A stretch of DNA of 36,618 nucleotides. Origin: Candidatus Hermodarchaeota archaeon (GTDB lineage: Archaea > Asgardarchaeota > Hermodarchaeia > Hermodarchaeales > Hermodarchaeaceae). This document shows positions 1-8,388 of this stretch, one piece after another. The translations under genes were made by a program, and so were the position numbers. The DNA is taken from contig JAEOUH010000028.1 in NCBI GenBank assembly GCA_016839365.1, forward strand, positions 1-36,618, given 5' to 3'. The notes beneath the pieces were generated by a model. It worked only from the letters and a program-made list of their open reading frames with translations. It did no database searches and was not told where the DNA came from. The first letter of the stretch is position 1; each line of letters begins with the position of its first letter.

Positions 1-129
1 GGTGCCCGTGGAGAGATCATCAAAGCCCCGCACACGAACCCGCTGCCGAAGTAGGGCATCCACCAGATGGCTGCCCACGAAGCCTGCCGCACCCGTTACT
101 AGCACCGTCCGCCGTGGATCTGTCGTCAT
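1..129 (-). CDS. NAD-dependent epimerase/dehydratase, 5' end only (extended SDR)
   Basis: The minus strand opens at an ATG ending at 129 and reads 43 codons off the window edge without a stop. Residues 9-20 contain the Rossmann motif TGAAGFVG (extended-SDR TGxxGxxG), followed by the helix SHLVDALL and then DDLSTG, typical of UDP-glucose 4-epimerase and related nucleotide-sugar epimerases/dehydratases. Such enzymes make sugar donors for glycans, which fits the glycosyltransferases and flippase a few kilobases away. A G-rich stretch just upstream of the start and tandem TATA-like copies at 167-183 support this start. The catalytic YxxxK lies outside the window, so the exact reaction cannot be named. 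Confidence 0.85.
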   Translation of the reverse strand, partial: MTTDPRRTVLVTGAAGFVGSHLVDALLRQRVRVRGFDDLSTGT

Positions 130-166
130 GGGGTCCCCCCAGCCTCTGCCCCTTCCCTCCTGCACC

Positions 167-183
167 CTTTATGCTTTATGCTT
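167..183 (-). promoter_or_regulatory. TATA-like promoter of the epimerase gene
   Basis: On the minus strand this reads GCATAAAGCATAAAG, two overlapping TATA-like copies 38-54 bases upstream of the epimerase ATG. This leaves room for a short leader containing the G-rich ribosome-binding stretch. Confidence 0.4.
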
Positions 184-216
184 GTCCCCGCCAGAAAGGG
201 ATAAGGTAAGCAGCAA

Positions 217-228
217 CGCTTAAAAGGC
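217..228 (+). promoter_or_regulatory. TATA box for uS19
   Basis: GCTTAAAAGG is a good archaeal TATA element. A start about 25 bases downstream (near 250) would give a leader of roughly 30 nt before the ATG at 279. Confidence 0.45.
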
Positions 229-278
229 AGGATTCGCACCCACCACCTACTCCTCAACCGTACATGAGGTCGCCGATC

Positions 279-683
279 ATGGTCAAAAAATTCACTTACC
301 GCGGATTCGAACTCGACGAGCTGCAACGCATGCCCATGGACCAGTTCATCAACCTGCTCCCCGCCCGGCAACGCCGCAGCCTCAAACGCGGCCTACCCCC
401 CCGCCAAAAGAAGCTCCTCGAACGCCTCCGCAAAACCCGCCAACAGATGGGCCGAGGCAACCCCCCCATGATCCGCACCCACAACCGCGACATGATCATC
501 CTCCCCGAAATGGTCGGCCTCACCCTCGGCATCCACAACGGCAAAGAATTCCTCCCCCTCGACATCAAAGTCGAACACATCGGCCACTACCTCGGCGAAT
601 ACGCCCCCACCAACAAAGCCGTCCGCCACGGCAACCCCGGCATCGGCGCCACACGCGGAAGCCAATATGTACCCCTTAAATAA
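279..683 (+). CDS. rps19: Small ribosomal subunit protein uS19
   Basis: 134-aa uS19, which sits in the head of the 30S subunit next to 16S rRNA and the tRNA/uS13 region. It opens [13 protein letters not shown] and continues with [51 protein letters not shown] and the terminal [12 protein letters not shown], all archaeal/eukaryotic S19 hallmarks at the usual length. An ATG at 264 is also in frame, but GAGGT at 266-270 lies 8 bases before the ATG at 279, so the shorter form is chosen. Codons strongly prefer C at third positions, as expected of a highly expressed gene. It stands alone rather than inside an S10-type operon, flanked by its own TATA box and terminator. Confidence 0.96.
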   Translation: MVKKFTYRGFELDELQRMPMDQFINLLPARQRRSLKRGLPPRQKKLLERLRKTRQQMGRGNPPMIRTHNRDMIILPEMVGLTLGIHNGKEFLPLDIKVEHIGHYLGEYAPTNKAVRHGNPGIGATRGSQYVPLK

Positions 684-703
684 GGTTTTTGCCTAATTAT
701 TAT

Positions 704-738
704 AATTAAGAATTATTATTTTAATTCTTAATTTTTTT
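704..738 (+). terminator. Hairpin plus T-run terminator after uS19
   Basis: A perfect 12-bp inverted repeat (704-715 with 722-733, AATTAAGAATTA and its complement) has a 6-nt loop and runs into seven T residues (732-738). It lies 21 bases after the uS19 stop. The minus-strand gene ending at 785 converges on it, so it may act for both. Confidence 0.7.
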
Positions 739-784
739 AGTAAGTTAAACTGATATTATGAATTGCTTCGTCATAGGGGGGTGG

Positions 785-2695
785 TCAAGGTTCACTGAGC
801 TGAATTTGGCCTAAGTGGGAGTAGTCATTTAGATCGTGGAAGCTGAGGATAGCTGGTGAGATGGTGTAGAGCACATCGTTGATGTACAGTGACCGGGTGA
901 TGAAGTGTGAACCCCACTGGTAATATTCATCTTGGAGTACTGTGGGGTCCTCGATGTGTGTAATTCGGTGGTGAAGTTCAATGGTTGCGGATTCGGGGTC
1001 GAGATAGAAGATGTAGGCCCCTTGCCAGACGATCTCGCCAAACTCATAGGGGGGATGAGTATTATTGTCTGGGTACTCTGCTAGTAGTACTGGTATTACT
1101 AAGAGTTGTAGGTCCGAATGATAAAGAACTGCATGATGGTCGTCTAGGGCGGGGGATTCTGTACCGCGTACGCCAAGAATCATCTTAGCGCTTTCTTCAG
1201 GTGTGTAGGGATCTGTGGTGTTAAATAAGCTAAGTTTTAGTCCTTGGTAATACCACCAGTTTTCGGTTTCAGAGGCTTGGACGTCTTTTCCGATACCTAA
1301 TAGCTGGTTACCTCCTAGCGGGTGAAGGTAATCAGAGTATCCGGGAATTATCAGTTCCCCTTGGAGTTTGGGTGTGGTGGGATTGGAAAGGTCAATGACA
1401 AAGAGGGGATCCGTTTGCCAGAAGGTCACAAGGAAACATACCGTGGCTTGGAATCGCACAGAGTAGATGCTTTCACCGGGCGCTAAACCTTCGAGAAGTC
1501 CAACAATGGTGAGGGTTTGGTCAAGGACATAGACGTTGCTGACCTGTGTCCATGTTCTCTCAAACAAGGTCGGAGGTGAGGTTTCTATCTGCCTTGTTGT
1601 AGCCACGCGAAGGTGGTCTGCATATTCGTCAAGGGCAAACTGGTTAATTAGTAAACCTGGAACCGCTCCGCTGGCTTCATATGATACCTGCCCCTCATGG
1701 ATGGCAAAGCGGTGTATTGCCGTGGAAGGACCTGAAATGGCGTTACTGCGGAAGGTGAAACGCGATACAGCCAGATACAGATTGACCAAGGATGAATAGA
1801 TCGTGCAAGTGCCTGTTCCGCCCAAGAAGGTTTCAATGGCTGGAGGAGTTTCAGGATTGCTGATGTCAAGAGCTATAATGTGATAGTAGCAGAATCCATA
1901 ATCATAGGATTGAGGATCATAATAGATGGCCTGAGCGGGGATAGTGTGGGTAAAACTTCCTATTTCGATTGATGGCAACAAGATGTTCTCCTGGGGTATC
2001 CCCTCACTCGCAAGGAGGTAAAGATAATTGTCAATGAGACGTGCACTGACGTAATAGTCATCAAGGCTGATTCGTTGAAGTAAGGTAATGGAAGTAGGTT
2101 GAGAAACATCATACACTTCAAGAATAACTTCAAAAGGGTTCCATTCGGGTTCTTGAGTAATGACTTGGCTAATCACGGCCAGCCTTGATGTATCCCAAAG
2201 AAACAAAACAAGAGGTGTTCCTTCGGGATCAATCCAACTGACGATTTGCGCTGTGTCCGCAGGGTACGCTTTTACAACGGCAATCTTCTCTTCTGCAATC
2301 GTGTAGATGTAGGTTCCATCTGTCTTAACAATATCTGGCTCATCAACACCTTCAACTTGGACATTTGTGGTCGAGTACCCTGCTGTGCCTTGCAATCCTC
2401 GGGGCGTATCTCCTGCTGAAAATGTAATCACATCCTCTAATCCCCACCAATAGCCTTGTGGTGGATGATGGCTTTGCACATACCAAGTCAATTCACTATA
2501 TGACCGAAAACGATGTAATTGAACAGGGGAATTAATTTGAGAACCCAAGTAAAGTCCGGTTACCGCGAATCCGCCTACAATCATTGATAATAAAAACAAG
2601 ACTCTTAATGAGGGAACTCGGAATTTCCTTAACCATCTAGCCCCAAATCGGGTCCTTATACGAGACATACACTTACTTCTTATTATCTGGGTCAT
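785..2695 (-). CDS. Membrane-anchored secreted beta-propeller protein
   Basis: About 636 aa. A basic N-terminus (RIRTRFGARWLRK) precedes one hydrophobic anchor near residues 32-50, so the rest should be outside the cell. The signature TNVQVEGVDEPDIVKTDG (near residues 111-127) followed by repeated YDVSQPTS / VYVLDQ / IDLSNPTTP blades matches the archaeal secreted beta-propeller family (Pfam Beta_propel, distantly WD40-like). The family has no assigned substrate; surface binding or adhesion is the usual guess. Three starts are possible: TTG at 2734, ATG at 2695 and ATG at 2668. None has a clear ribosome-binding site; the longest ATG form is listed and 2668 gives a more typical signal anchor. 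Confidence 0.85.
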   Translation of the reverse strand: MTQIIRSKCMSRIRTRFGARWLRKFRVPSLRVLFLLSMIVGGFAVTGLYLGSQINSPVQLHRFRSYSELTWYVQSHHPPQGYWWGLEDVITFSAGDTPRGLQGTAGYSTTNVQVEGVDEPDIVKTDGTYIYTIAEEKIAVVKAYPADTAQIVSWIDPEGTPLVLFLWDTSRLAVISQVITQEPEWNPFEVILEVYDVSQPTSITLLQRISLDDYYVSARLIDNYLYLLASEGIPQENILLPSIEIGSFTHTIPAQAIYYDPQSYDYGFCYYHIIALDISNPETPPAIETFLGGTGTCTIYSSLVNLYLAVSRFTFRSNAISGPSTAIHRFAIHEGQVSYEASGAVPGLLINQFALDEYADHLRVATTRQIETSPPTLFERTWTQVSNVYVLDQTLTIVGLLEGLAPGESIYSVRFQATVCFLVTFWQTDPLFVIDLSNPTTPKLQGELIIPGYSDYLHPLGGNQLLGIGKDVQASETENWWYYQGLKLSLFNTTDPYTPEESAKMILGVRGTESPALDDHHAVLYHSDLQLLVIPVLLAEYPDNNTHPPYEFGEIVWQGAYIFYLDPESATIELHHRITHIEDPTVLQDEYYQWGSHFITRSLYINDVLYTISPAILSFHDLNDYSHLGQIQLSEP

Positions 2696-2737
2696 TAATC
2701 TAAACTTTAGAACACGAAAATTCAGAGTGTTCAATGA

Positions 2738-2932
2738 TTTAGGACACTCAGATTTCCAACGATATGGGTTTGGGTTGGTGTCACGTTATGGCCCGAATGT
2801 TTTTTTGAAGCTGGTGTTGCAGGGATTGGTGGGGATCAGTATCCGGTATATGTTGTGAATCAGAAGGCAAAGCTGGTGAAGCAAAGAGTATTTGATCACG
2901 TCGTAAAAGGGCGGTATCGGTTGGCTGGGTAG
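2738..2932 (+). other. Gene-free stretch with an open but startless reading frame (possible coding remnant)
   Basis: The 303 bases between the beta-propeller start (2695) and the FKBP stop (2999) contain no clear gene. One plus-strand frame stays open from 2738 to a TAG at 2930-2932. Its last 40 codons look protein-like (GIGGDQYPVYVVN then KLVKQRVFDHVVKGRYR), but the frame has no ATG. A second frame over 2734-2860 also looks plausible. This may be the tail of a decayed gene; no family was recognised. Confidence 0.25.
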
Positions 2933-2998
2933 GATTTCGATTTGAGTGTGTAACTTTTGGGTAGTGGTCTTAGGAGGTCGAGAAATTAGGGTTACTGG

Positions 2999-3805
2999 CT
3001 AGCTTGAGGGTGTGGTGTCTTTAGCAGCGACTTGCCATTCTTCGGTGAAGAAGACTTTGGTGTATTTGTCTTTCAAGTGGGTTTCGATGTCATGGGTGAG
3101 GCCGAGTTTCCAGATTTGGAGAGATTGGTTGAGGAGGAGGCGTGGGTCGGCTTTGATGGCGATGGTGACGGTTTTGCCTTTGGTGGTGACGGTGAGGGAT
3201 TCTTTGTCGACGCCGGTGAAGCGGCGGTAGAGGAAGGCTTCGAGTTTGTCTTTGGCGCTGGTGAGGCGTTTGGTGACGGTGATATCGTATTCGATGGTGT
3301 GGCCTGCGAGCATGGGGTTGAAGTCGACGGTGACGCGGCCGCCGCCGACGTGGCGGATGGTGCCGGATTGGTTGCCGATGGTGACGCGCATGCCGCGGAC
3401 GAGTTTCTTGTCGGTTTTGATGCGGGCGCGGGGGATGATGCGGACTTGTTGGGAATCACGGAGTCCGAAGGCTTGTTGAGGTTCTAAGGTGACATGTTTA
3501 CTTTCGCCGACGTGCATACCGATGAGGGCATCATCAACGCCGGGGACCATCCAGCCCTGACCGACGATGAGGAGGCGAGGACCGTAGGTGTCTTGTTCGT
3601 CGTAGACGTCTTCGGCTCGGGCGATGTCTTCTTTGGTAGTGTCGAAGAGGCGGTGATCTTCTTGGGTATACCCGACAAAATCAGCTAAAATGAAGTCCCC
3701 TGCTTTGATGGAGGTGGGAGGAGCAGCTTTCTTTGTGGGGGGTTTTGGTTTGGCTTTGGGTTTGGTTGTTTTTGTGGTCTTTTTCGGGGTTTTGGGTTTG
3801 GACAC
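2999..3805 (-). CDS. FKBP-type peptidyl-prolyl isomerase, long SlyD-like form with basic tail
   Basis: 268 aa. Residues 1-32 form a Lys/Pro/Thr/Ala tail (MSKPKTPKKTTKTTKPK). The FKBP domain follows (about 34-190), with an insert-in-flap segment as in SlyD. Visible elements are DFVGYTQEDHRLFDTT, GQGWMVPGVDDALIGM, GESKHVTLEPQQAFG and VDFNPMLAGHTIEYDI, the last matching the archaeal/SlyD LAGxxL core. A C-terminal domain of about 75 aa is as in other long archaeal FKBPs, which act as prolyl isomerases and chaperones. The basic tail is unusual. The start follows a good TATA box at 3851-3860. Codons favour G/C at third positions. Confidence 0.92.
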   Translation of the reverse strand: MSKPKTPKKTTKTTKPKAKPKPPTKKAAPPTSIKAGDFILADFVGYTQEDHRLFDTTKEDIARAEDVYDEQDTYGPRLLIVGQGWMVPGVDDALIGMHVGESKHVTLEPQQAFGLRDSQQVRIIPRARIKTDKKLVRGMRVTIGNQSGTIRHVGGGRVTVDFNPMLAGHTIEYDITVTKRLTSAKDKLEAFLYRRFTGVDKESLTVTTKGKTVTIAIKADPRLLLNQSLQIWKLGLTHDIETHLKDKYTKVFFTEEWQVAAKDTTPSS

Positions 3806-3849
3806 GTCGGTTCACCTTGCCAAATGGTACATGTATCAGGCTTGTCCAA

Positions 3850-3861
3850 GCTTTTATAACA
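3850..3861 (-). promoter_or_regulatory. TATA box for the FKBP gene
   Basis: The minus strand reads GTTATAAAAGC, a near-consensus archaeal TATA box. Transcription would start near 3827, about 20 nt before the ATG at 3805. Confidence 0.55.
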
Positions 3862-3887
3862 ATTCCGTTGATTAGCCTATTTCGTTG

Positions 3888-5072
3888 ATGTGTGTGGTGG
3901 TAGCATCCGTGAAGATCTTGATGGTGGTTGAATCACACGGAAAACGGGCGGGTGGTGGACCCCGTTATTGGGCTCAGCTGAGTCAGGGGCTAATACAACG
4001 AGGACATGAGGTCATCATTGTGAGTGGGACTCCTGAGGATGATGAATTTGCGTCTCCGAATACGGTGGGATTATTGCCGGTGGGTTCGAACCTGCGAAGC
4101 CGGTCGGTTTCAACGTTATTTCGTCGATTCCTGTTTAGACGAAGATACGGATCACTGGTGCAAGAATTTGCACGCGAGTGGCAACCGGACATCATACATA
4201 CAGTGCAGCCCATCGCGTCAGAAGCCGCCCTACGTGCGGGGGAGGAATTGGGGGTGCCTGTTGTCGTGTCAGTGTTATCCCATGTGGAGGCACAGTGGTC
4301 ACGGTTGGAGCGGGGAACCGGTCGTGCCCGGCTGTTTCGATTCTTAGAAGCCCGGGCGCTCCAACAACCTTTTACTCGGATAATTTGTTTAACTCATCGC
4401 TCAGAGGAGGTGCTGGTCCAGGAGGGGGTGCCACGAGAGCGGATTGTGTATGTGCCCCATGCTGTTGATGTGTCTAGGTTTCGTTCGGGTGTGGAGCCAA
4501 AGTTACGTAAGCAGCAGAATTTATCGAAGGATGCGTTTGTGATTGGGTATGCGGGAGCTTTGACCGCGGATAAGGGCTTTGATAAGTTACTGGAGGCAGT
4601 AATCCGGTCACAGCCCGTGGACCAGTTGCATTTAATGGTGGCTGGAGAAGCGGTGGGGTATCAGCGGTGGATGGAATTAACCAAAGGCGAAGGTGCAAAG
4701 AAGTTTCACTTTCTTGGGCGTCTTGATCATGGAGAGATGCCCGCGTTTATGGCGTCGTTGGATTTGTTTGTGATTCCTTCTCTAACCGAAACCCTACCCA
4801 CTTCATTGTTGGAAGCCTTAGCCACGGGTACACCGGTGATGGCTTCAGCAGTCGGTGGCGTGGCTGAATTTTTACAAAGCGATTGGGGGATTACCATGGA
4901 GTCTCCAGAACCCGAGGCGATTGCTGAGATCCTGGAAAGTTGGTTACCTCGGCGCACAGAGTTGCAAACGATGGGGAGCCGTGGTCAAGCGTATGTTCAT
5001 GAACACCATAATTGGAACCGTACGACTGAACTGACCGAAGGAGTGTATCTCTCATGTCTGGAGCAACCGTAG
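3888..5072 (+). CDS. Glycosyltransferase family 4
   Basis: About 394 aa with the GT-B double Rossmann layout. The N-terminal acceptor half begins VKILMVVESHGKRAGGGPR; the C-terminal donor half has GYAGALTADKGFDKLLEAV, a VPHAVDVSRF linker, and the GT4 retaining motif ETLPTSLLE (E-x7-E) within LFVIPSLTETLPTSLLEAL. GT4 enzymes move sugar from a nucleotide or lipid donor at the cytoplasmic membrane face. The downstream flippase gene overlaps it by 19 bases, so the two are surely one operon and likely build and export the same glycan. The GTG at 3909, giving a classic xKILMVVE start after a GGTGG stretch, is an alternative start. Confidence 0.9.
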   Translation: MCVVVASVKILMVVESHGKRAGGGPRYWAQLSQGLIQRGHEVIIVSGTPEDDEFASPNTVGLLPVGSNLRSRSVSTLFRRFLFRRRYGSLVQEFAREWQPDIIHTVQPIASEAALRAGEELGVPVVVSVLSHVEAQWSRLERGTGRARLFRFLEARALQQPFTRIICLTHRSEEVLVQEGVPRERIVYVPHAVDVSRFRSGVEPKLRKQQNLSKDAFVIGYAGALTADKGFDKLLEAVIRSQPVDQLHLMVAGEAVGYQRWMELTKGEGAKKFHFLGRLDHGEMPAFMASLDLFVIPSLTETLPTSLLEALATGTPVMASAVGGVAEFLQSDWGITMESPEPEAIAEILESWLPRRTELQTMGSRGQAYVHEHHNWNRTTELTEGVYLSCLEQP

Positions 5073-6679
5073 AATCAGAGGGAAGTAGCCCGTCTGATCG
5101 GTTTGCCCAAAATATCGTGGCAGAAACCACCACAATTGTGGTGGTAATCCTGTTTGGTATCGTGTCTTCGATTCTGATTGTGCGTGGATTGCCACAGACA
5201 CCGGTCTATGAATTTTATCTTTTTATTTTGGTGTTCACGTGGGTGAATATCCTCATCCCCTTGGGGACCATGGGGATGGATGTGACTTTACGAAGACATG
5301 TCCCTGAGGTAGTCAGTACCCGATCTTCAGCGTTGACGCGCATCATCGGTGTAGCCGTGTTGACAGCCATTGTCACTGGTTTGGGTATCATTGCTGTGAT
5401 GTATGTGTTGGTGGCGCTTTTACCACCGGACTTCTTTGTGCCTGGTTATGCGGTTCCGTTTCTCCAACTAGCCCTCTGGACTGTAGTCTTAACAGCCATT
5501 AGCACCGTGATGCAGGGAGCCTTTCGGGGGATGCAGGAAATGCGATATTGCACCTTTGCTATGGGGTTGTATCATGGGGTGTATGTTGCAGGTCTAGCTA
5601 TCCTGTTTCTGACCGGTATTATGACTTTATTACACGTAATCTTGGTGAACTTTGCGGCATCCGGATTAACAATCGCTTATGAGGCCGGAGTGTTACAACG
5701 ACTTTTTCGAAAGTATCGTAGTGACACGATAGGGGAAGCAAGGGTTGCTTCTATCCGACCAATGGCGTCGACAGCATCACAAGCACTGGTACTTGCCCTT
5801 CTGGGAACCATATTGCTTTATGTACCGATTCTTATTGCCAATATACATCGCACCTCCGATGTGGTTTTGGCAGGGTTGGGATTAGCGTTAAGTGTGGCTG
5901 TTTGGATTCAGCAGGGATTATCGGCTCCTTTTCGGGTGTTGATGCCACGGGCTGCTGGTGATGCGGCACAACGTGCGTGGACCACAATTAAAGAGTATAT
6001 GAGCCGAGCTTGGAAATTTGGTGTGCTACTAGCCGCCTTCGTTGCGGTGGTTTCAGTCTTTTTTGCGGCACCTGTTTTGATTGTGATGTTTGGCACTGAA
6101 GGTATGGTCGCGTTGCCGTTTTTTGTGCTTATGATCGGGAGTTTTCTCATTTATCCATTGATTGTGATGTTTTCAGACACGTTGATTGGGTTGGGGCGTA
6201 TCCGTTCCGTTCTGGCCACTACGGCGGTGTGGACTGTGGTGGTTTTGATAGTGTTGTGGTTTCTTACTCCCGTTTGGCGGGAAGTGGTGGTGGCGCTGAT
6301 TTGGTTGGTGGTCATTCCCTTTTTTGGCGTGTTTTTGGTATTGTATCAGCGACAGACAGAATCGCGTGTGGAGTTGGGGTTCCTTCCCAAGACCTTGGGT
6401 GTATTAGTGATTGTGGCGCTGTGCACGTTTGGGATTATGTGGATTGGATCTGTGGTCATCACAGTCGGGGGGCTTGCTGGCGTGGTTTCGTGGTTATTCC
6501 AGATAGGACTCATTCTAACTGCTGTTCCGTTGGCGATTGTGTATCTGTGGATGCTGATTCGGGGTCGAGTACTTGATGCAGGTGATACATTCGCGTTGCT
6601 TCGGATGAGTGAAGAACTTCATCCAATCTCACGACCAGTCTCGTGGCTTGTCGAACGAATGAGCCGCCGCAATGACTGA
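5054..6679 (+). CDS. Polysaccharide/lipid-linked oligosaccharide flippase (MATE-like, Wzx type)
   Basis: 541 aa, about 12-14 hydrophobic helices throughout, no soluble domain. The conserved N-terminal portion (NIVAETTTIVVVILFG, then PLGTMGMDVTLRRHVPE) resembles the polysaccharide biosynthesis/export family, which flips lipid-linked glycans across the membrane. The ATG lies inside the preceding glycosyltransferase gene (19-base overlap), indicating translational coupling. The C-terminal tail carries charged cytoplasmic residues. Substrate cannot be read from the sequence; the neighbours suggest a surface or N-glycan precursor. Confidence 0.85.
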   Translation: MSGATVESEGSSPSDRFAQNIVAETTTIVVVILFGIVSSILIVRGLPQTPVYEFYLFILVFTWVNILIPLGTMGMDVTLRRHVPEVVSTRSSALTRIIGVAVLTAIVTGLGIIAVMYVLVALLPPDFFVPGYAVPFLQLALWTVVLTAISTVMQGAFRGMQEMRYCTFAMGLYHGVYVAGLAILFLTGIMTLLHVILVNFAASGLTIAYEAGVLQRLFRKYRSDTIGEARVASIRPMASTASQALVLALLGTILLYVPILIANIHRTSDVVLAGLGLALSVAVWIQQGLSAPFRVLMPRAAGDAAQRAWTTIKEYMSRAWKFGVLLAAFVAVVSVFFAAPVLIVMFGTEGMVALPFFVLMIGSFLIYPLIVMFSDTLIGLGRIRSVLATTAVWTVVVLIVLWFLTPVWREVVVALIWLVVIPFFGVFLVLYQRQTESRVELGFLPKTLGVLVIVALCTFGIMWIGSVVITVGGLAGVVSWLFQIGLILTAVPLAIVYLWMLIRGRVLDAGDTFALLRMSEELHPISRPVSWLVERMSRRND

Positions 6680-6694
6680 CACTTGTGGGTTCTA

Positions 6695-7864
6695 TTATTG
6701 GAGAATCTTGTAATATACGGCTTCAAGTGTTCGAGTGGTTGCTTCGCGAGTGAAAGTGTCCATCAACCGCCTCCGACCCGCTTTACCTAGTTCTTCGCGT
6801 AGGTGGGGATTTTGTATCAATCGGATCAATGCGTGTGCAAGCGTTGGGGCATCAGAGGGCGGAACCAAGAGGCCGGTTTTGTCATGCCGGACCACATAGG
6901 GTATACCTCCTACCCTAGTGGCGACCACTGGTTTTTCCTGGGCCATGGCTTCCAACTGAACGACTCCGAAGGCTTCTGATCGTGACCGCGATGGTAATAC
7001 GAAGATATCACAGGCGGTATATGCGTCGCGAAGCCGTCGACGTGACAAGACTCCAAGAAAGTGTACCGCACCTGAGAGGCCTAATTGGGTGCTAAGAGTC
7101 TTGAGAGTAGGCATCAGTGGACCTGATCCAGCTAAAGCTAGGTGGACCTGGGAGTTCTGTTGGTGAACTTGCTTGAAGGCATGGAGTAAGGTGTGCAAAT
7201 CTTTGTAGGGCACTAAGCGTCCCACAAAGAGCAGGAGTGTTGTGTTTGGTTTGAAGTTGAAGCTTTCTTTGGCTTGATGTGGGCTGAGTCTGGATTTGAG
7301 AAAGAATGGATCGACCGTTGCAGGGATTACGGTGGTCTTGTGGAGGAAATCCTGTAAGAATAGTGAAGTGTTCCGATAGAGAGGTGAGGTGACGATGAGC
7401 TGTTGTGCGATGGATGCGACACGTCGACAGGCACGTCGATAGATTTGGTCCAGCCACGTGCGGAAAAAGGGCGTGTTGGCTGCGATATCGCTGATCAGGG
7501 CGTCAGCATGATAGGTGACCACTAGGGGGATCTTCGTTAGTTGACTTGCGAAGGCGGTGATGTCGACTGTCATGGGAGAGTTAATGTGAGCATGAAGGAT
7601 ATCATATCGCTGTCGAGTTAAGGCACGTAAGAGGCTAGGGAGAAGAGGGAAATTAAAAGGGCGGGCGATTGCACGAAGCCGGTGAATATGGATACCCTCA
7701 TATTGCTCAGAAGTGGGAGTATGGGGCACTTTAGCCGTGTAGACTTTGAGGGTGTGCCCGGCATCAACGAGCCCCTTTGCCAAGTTGTATGCGTAGGTTT
7801 CTAAGCCTCCGATAACAGGGTGAAAATCATGGACCACCTGTGTGATGTGTAATCGACGGGTCAT
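6695..7864 (-). CDS. Glycosyltransferase family 4
   Basis: 389 aa GT-B enzyme. The N-terminus reads ITQVVHDFHPVIGGLETYA, the typical glycine-rich acceptor-domain opening. The C-terminal donor domain has LLLFVGRLVPYKDLHTLL and the retaining E-x7-E motif in EAFGVVQLE, followed by KPVVATRVGGIPYVV and TGLLVPPSD. It converges on the flippase gene (15-base gap) and belongs to the same glycan block. It is only distantly similar to the GT4 at 3888-5072, so the two probably add different sugars. Acceptor and donor are not inferable. Confidence 0.92.
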   Translation of the reverse strand: MTRRLHITQVVHDFHPVIGGLETYAYNLAKGLVDAGHTLKVYTAKVPHTPTSEQYEGIHIHRLRAIARPFNFPLLPSLLRALTRQRYDILHAHINSPMTVDITAFASQLTKIPLVVTYHADALISDIAANTPFFRTWLDQIYRRACRRVASIAQQLIVTSPLYRNTSLFLQDFLHKTTVIPATVDPFFLKSRLSPHQAKESFNFKPNTTLLLFVGRLVPYKDLHTLLHAFKQVHQQNSQVHLALAGSGPLMPTLKTLSTQLGLSGAVHFLGVLSRRRLRDAYTACDIFVLPSRSRSEAFGVVQLEAMAQEKPVVATRVGGIPYVVRHDKTGLLVPPSDAPTLAHALIRLIQNPHLREELGKAGRRRLMDTFTREATTRTLEAVYYKILQ

Positions 7865-7884
7865 GTCCTTTCACCCAAACCGAT

Positions 7885-8388
7885 TCAGAGTCCTGTGACA
7901 TTCATGGGTAGATGGACCCAAAGGCCCCGGCCTAATGGCTCGCGGATCCAAACAATCTCGTTCGCTGTTGGGTCATAGCGCCATAATTCAAAGGTCAAGC
8001 GATAATTGATTCCCGGAGTAGTCATATTAAGGGTTACTGGGAAACGCCAGGTTCCGCCATTGGGGACAAGTCTTTCGAATTGCTGAAGGGTGGGCGCAGA
8101 GGAGGGAGTGGTGGCGGTGGTCATGGTGGTCTCGTTGGCGAGTTTCATGCGCACATATAGGTACTGGACGACACCCATATAGTTGGACACTTCAATATTC
8201 AGGGTAATATTGGTGTTCACAGTGACATTGGTAGGGTAGGGTCCTGCTTGCATATCTTCATTGAGCATGGCAATTGAGGGAGTGGGTTCAGCAGGGGGCA
8301 GAAACCATACCGACACCAAGAGTGAGCCAGTGGCTAAGACAATGCCAAACATGATGATGGTGAGGATTGTTTGAGTGAATTTTCTCAT
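7885..8388 (-). CDS. Membrane-anchored extracellular domain resembling the C-terminal half of DUF1616 proteins
   Basis: 167 aa. One N-terminal hydrophobic segment (about residues 8-30, TILTIIMFGIVLATGSLLVS) is followed by a beta-rich domain with several N-x-S/T sites and a C-terminal run FELWRYDPTANEIVWIREP. Full-length archaeal DUF1616 proteins have a multi-TM N-terminal part and an exported domain of this kind. Here the TM part appears to be the separate plus-strand gene at 8973-9635. The ATG overlaps the stop of the upstream gene by 4 bases, so translation is coupled. The assignment is by resemblance, not by an unambiguous motif. Confidence 0.6.
   Translation of the reverse strand: MRKFTQTILTIIMFGIVLATGSLLVSVWFLPPAEPTPSIAMLNEDMQAGPYPTNVTVNTNITLNIEVSNYMGVVQYLYVRMKLANETTMTTATTPSSAPTLQQFERLVPNGGTWRFPVTLNMTTPGINYRLTFELWRYDPTANEIVWIREPLGRGLWVHLPMNVTGL

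Noticed and set aside
2-223. Plus-strand 73-codon ORF at the window start
   Set aside because: It is antisense to the epimerase start, whose Rossmann motif is unmistakable; the plus-strand product is Arg/Pro/Thr-rich and shadow-like.
3032-3487. Plus-strand 151-codon ORF antisense to FKBP
   Set aside because: Low-complexity Phe/Gly/Asp product, a shadow produced by the strong third-position bias of the FKBP gene.
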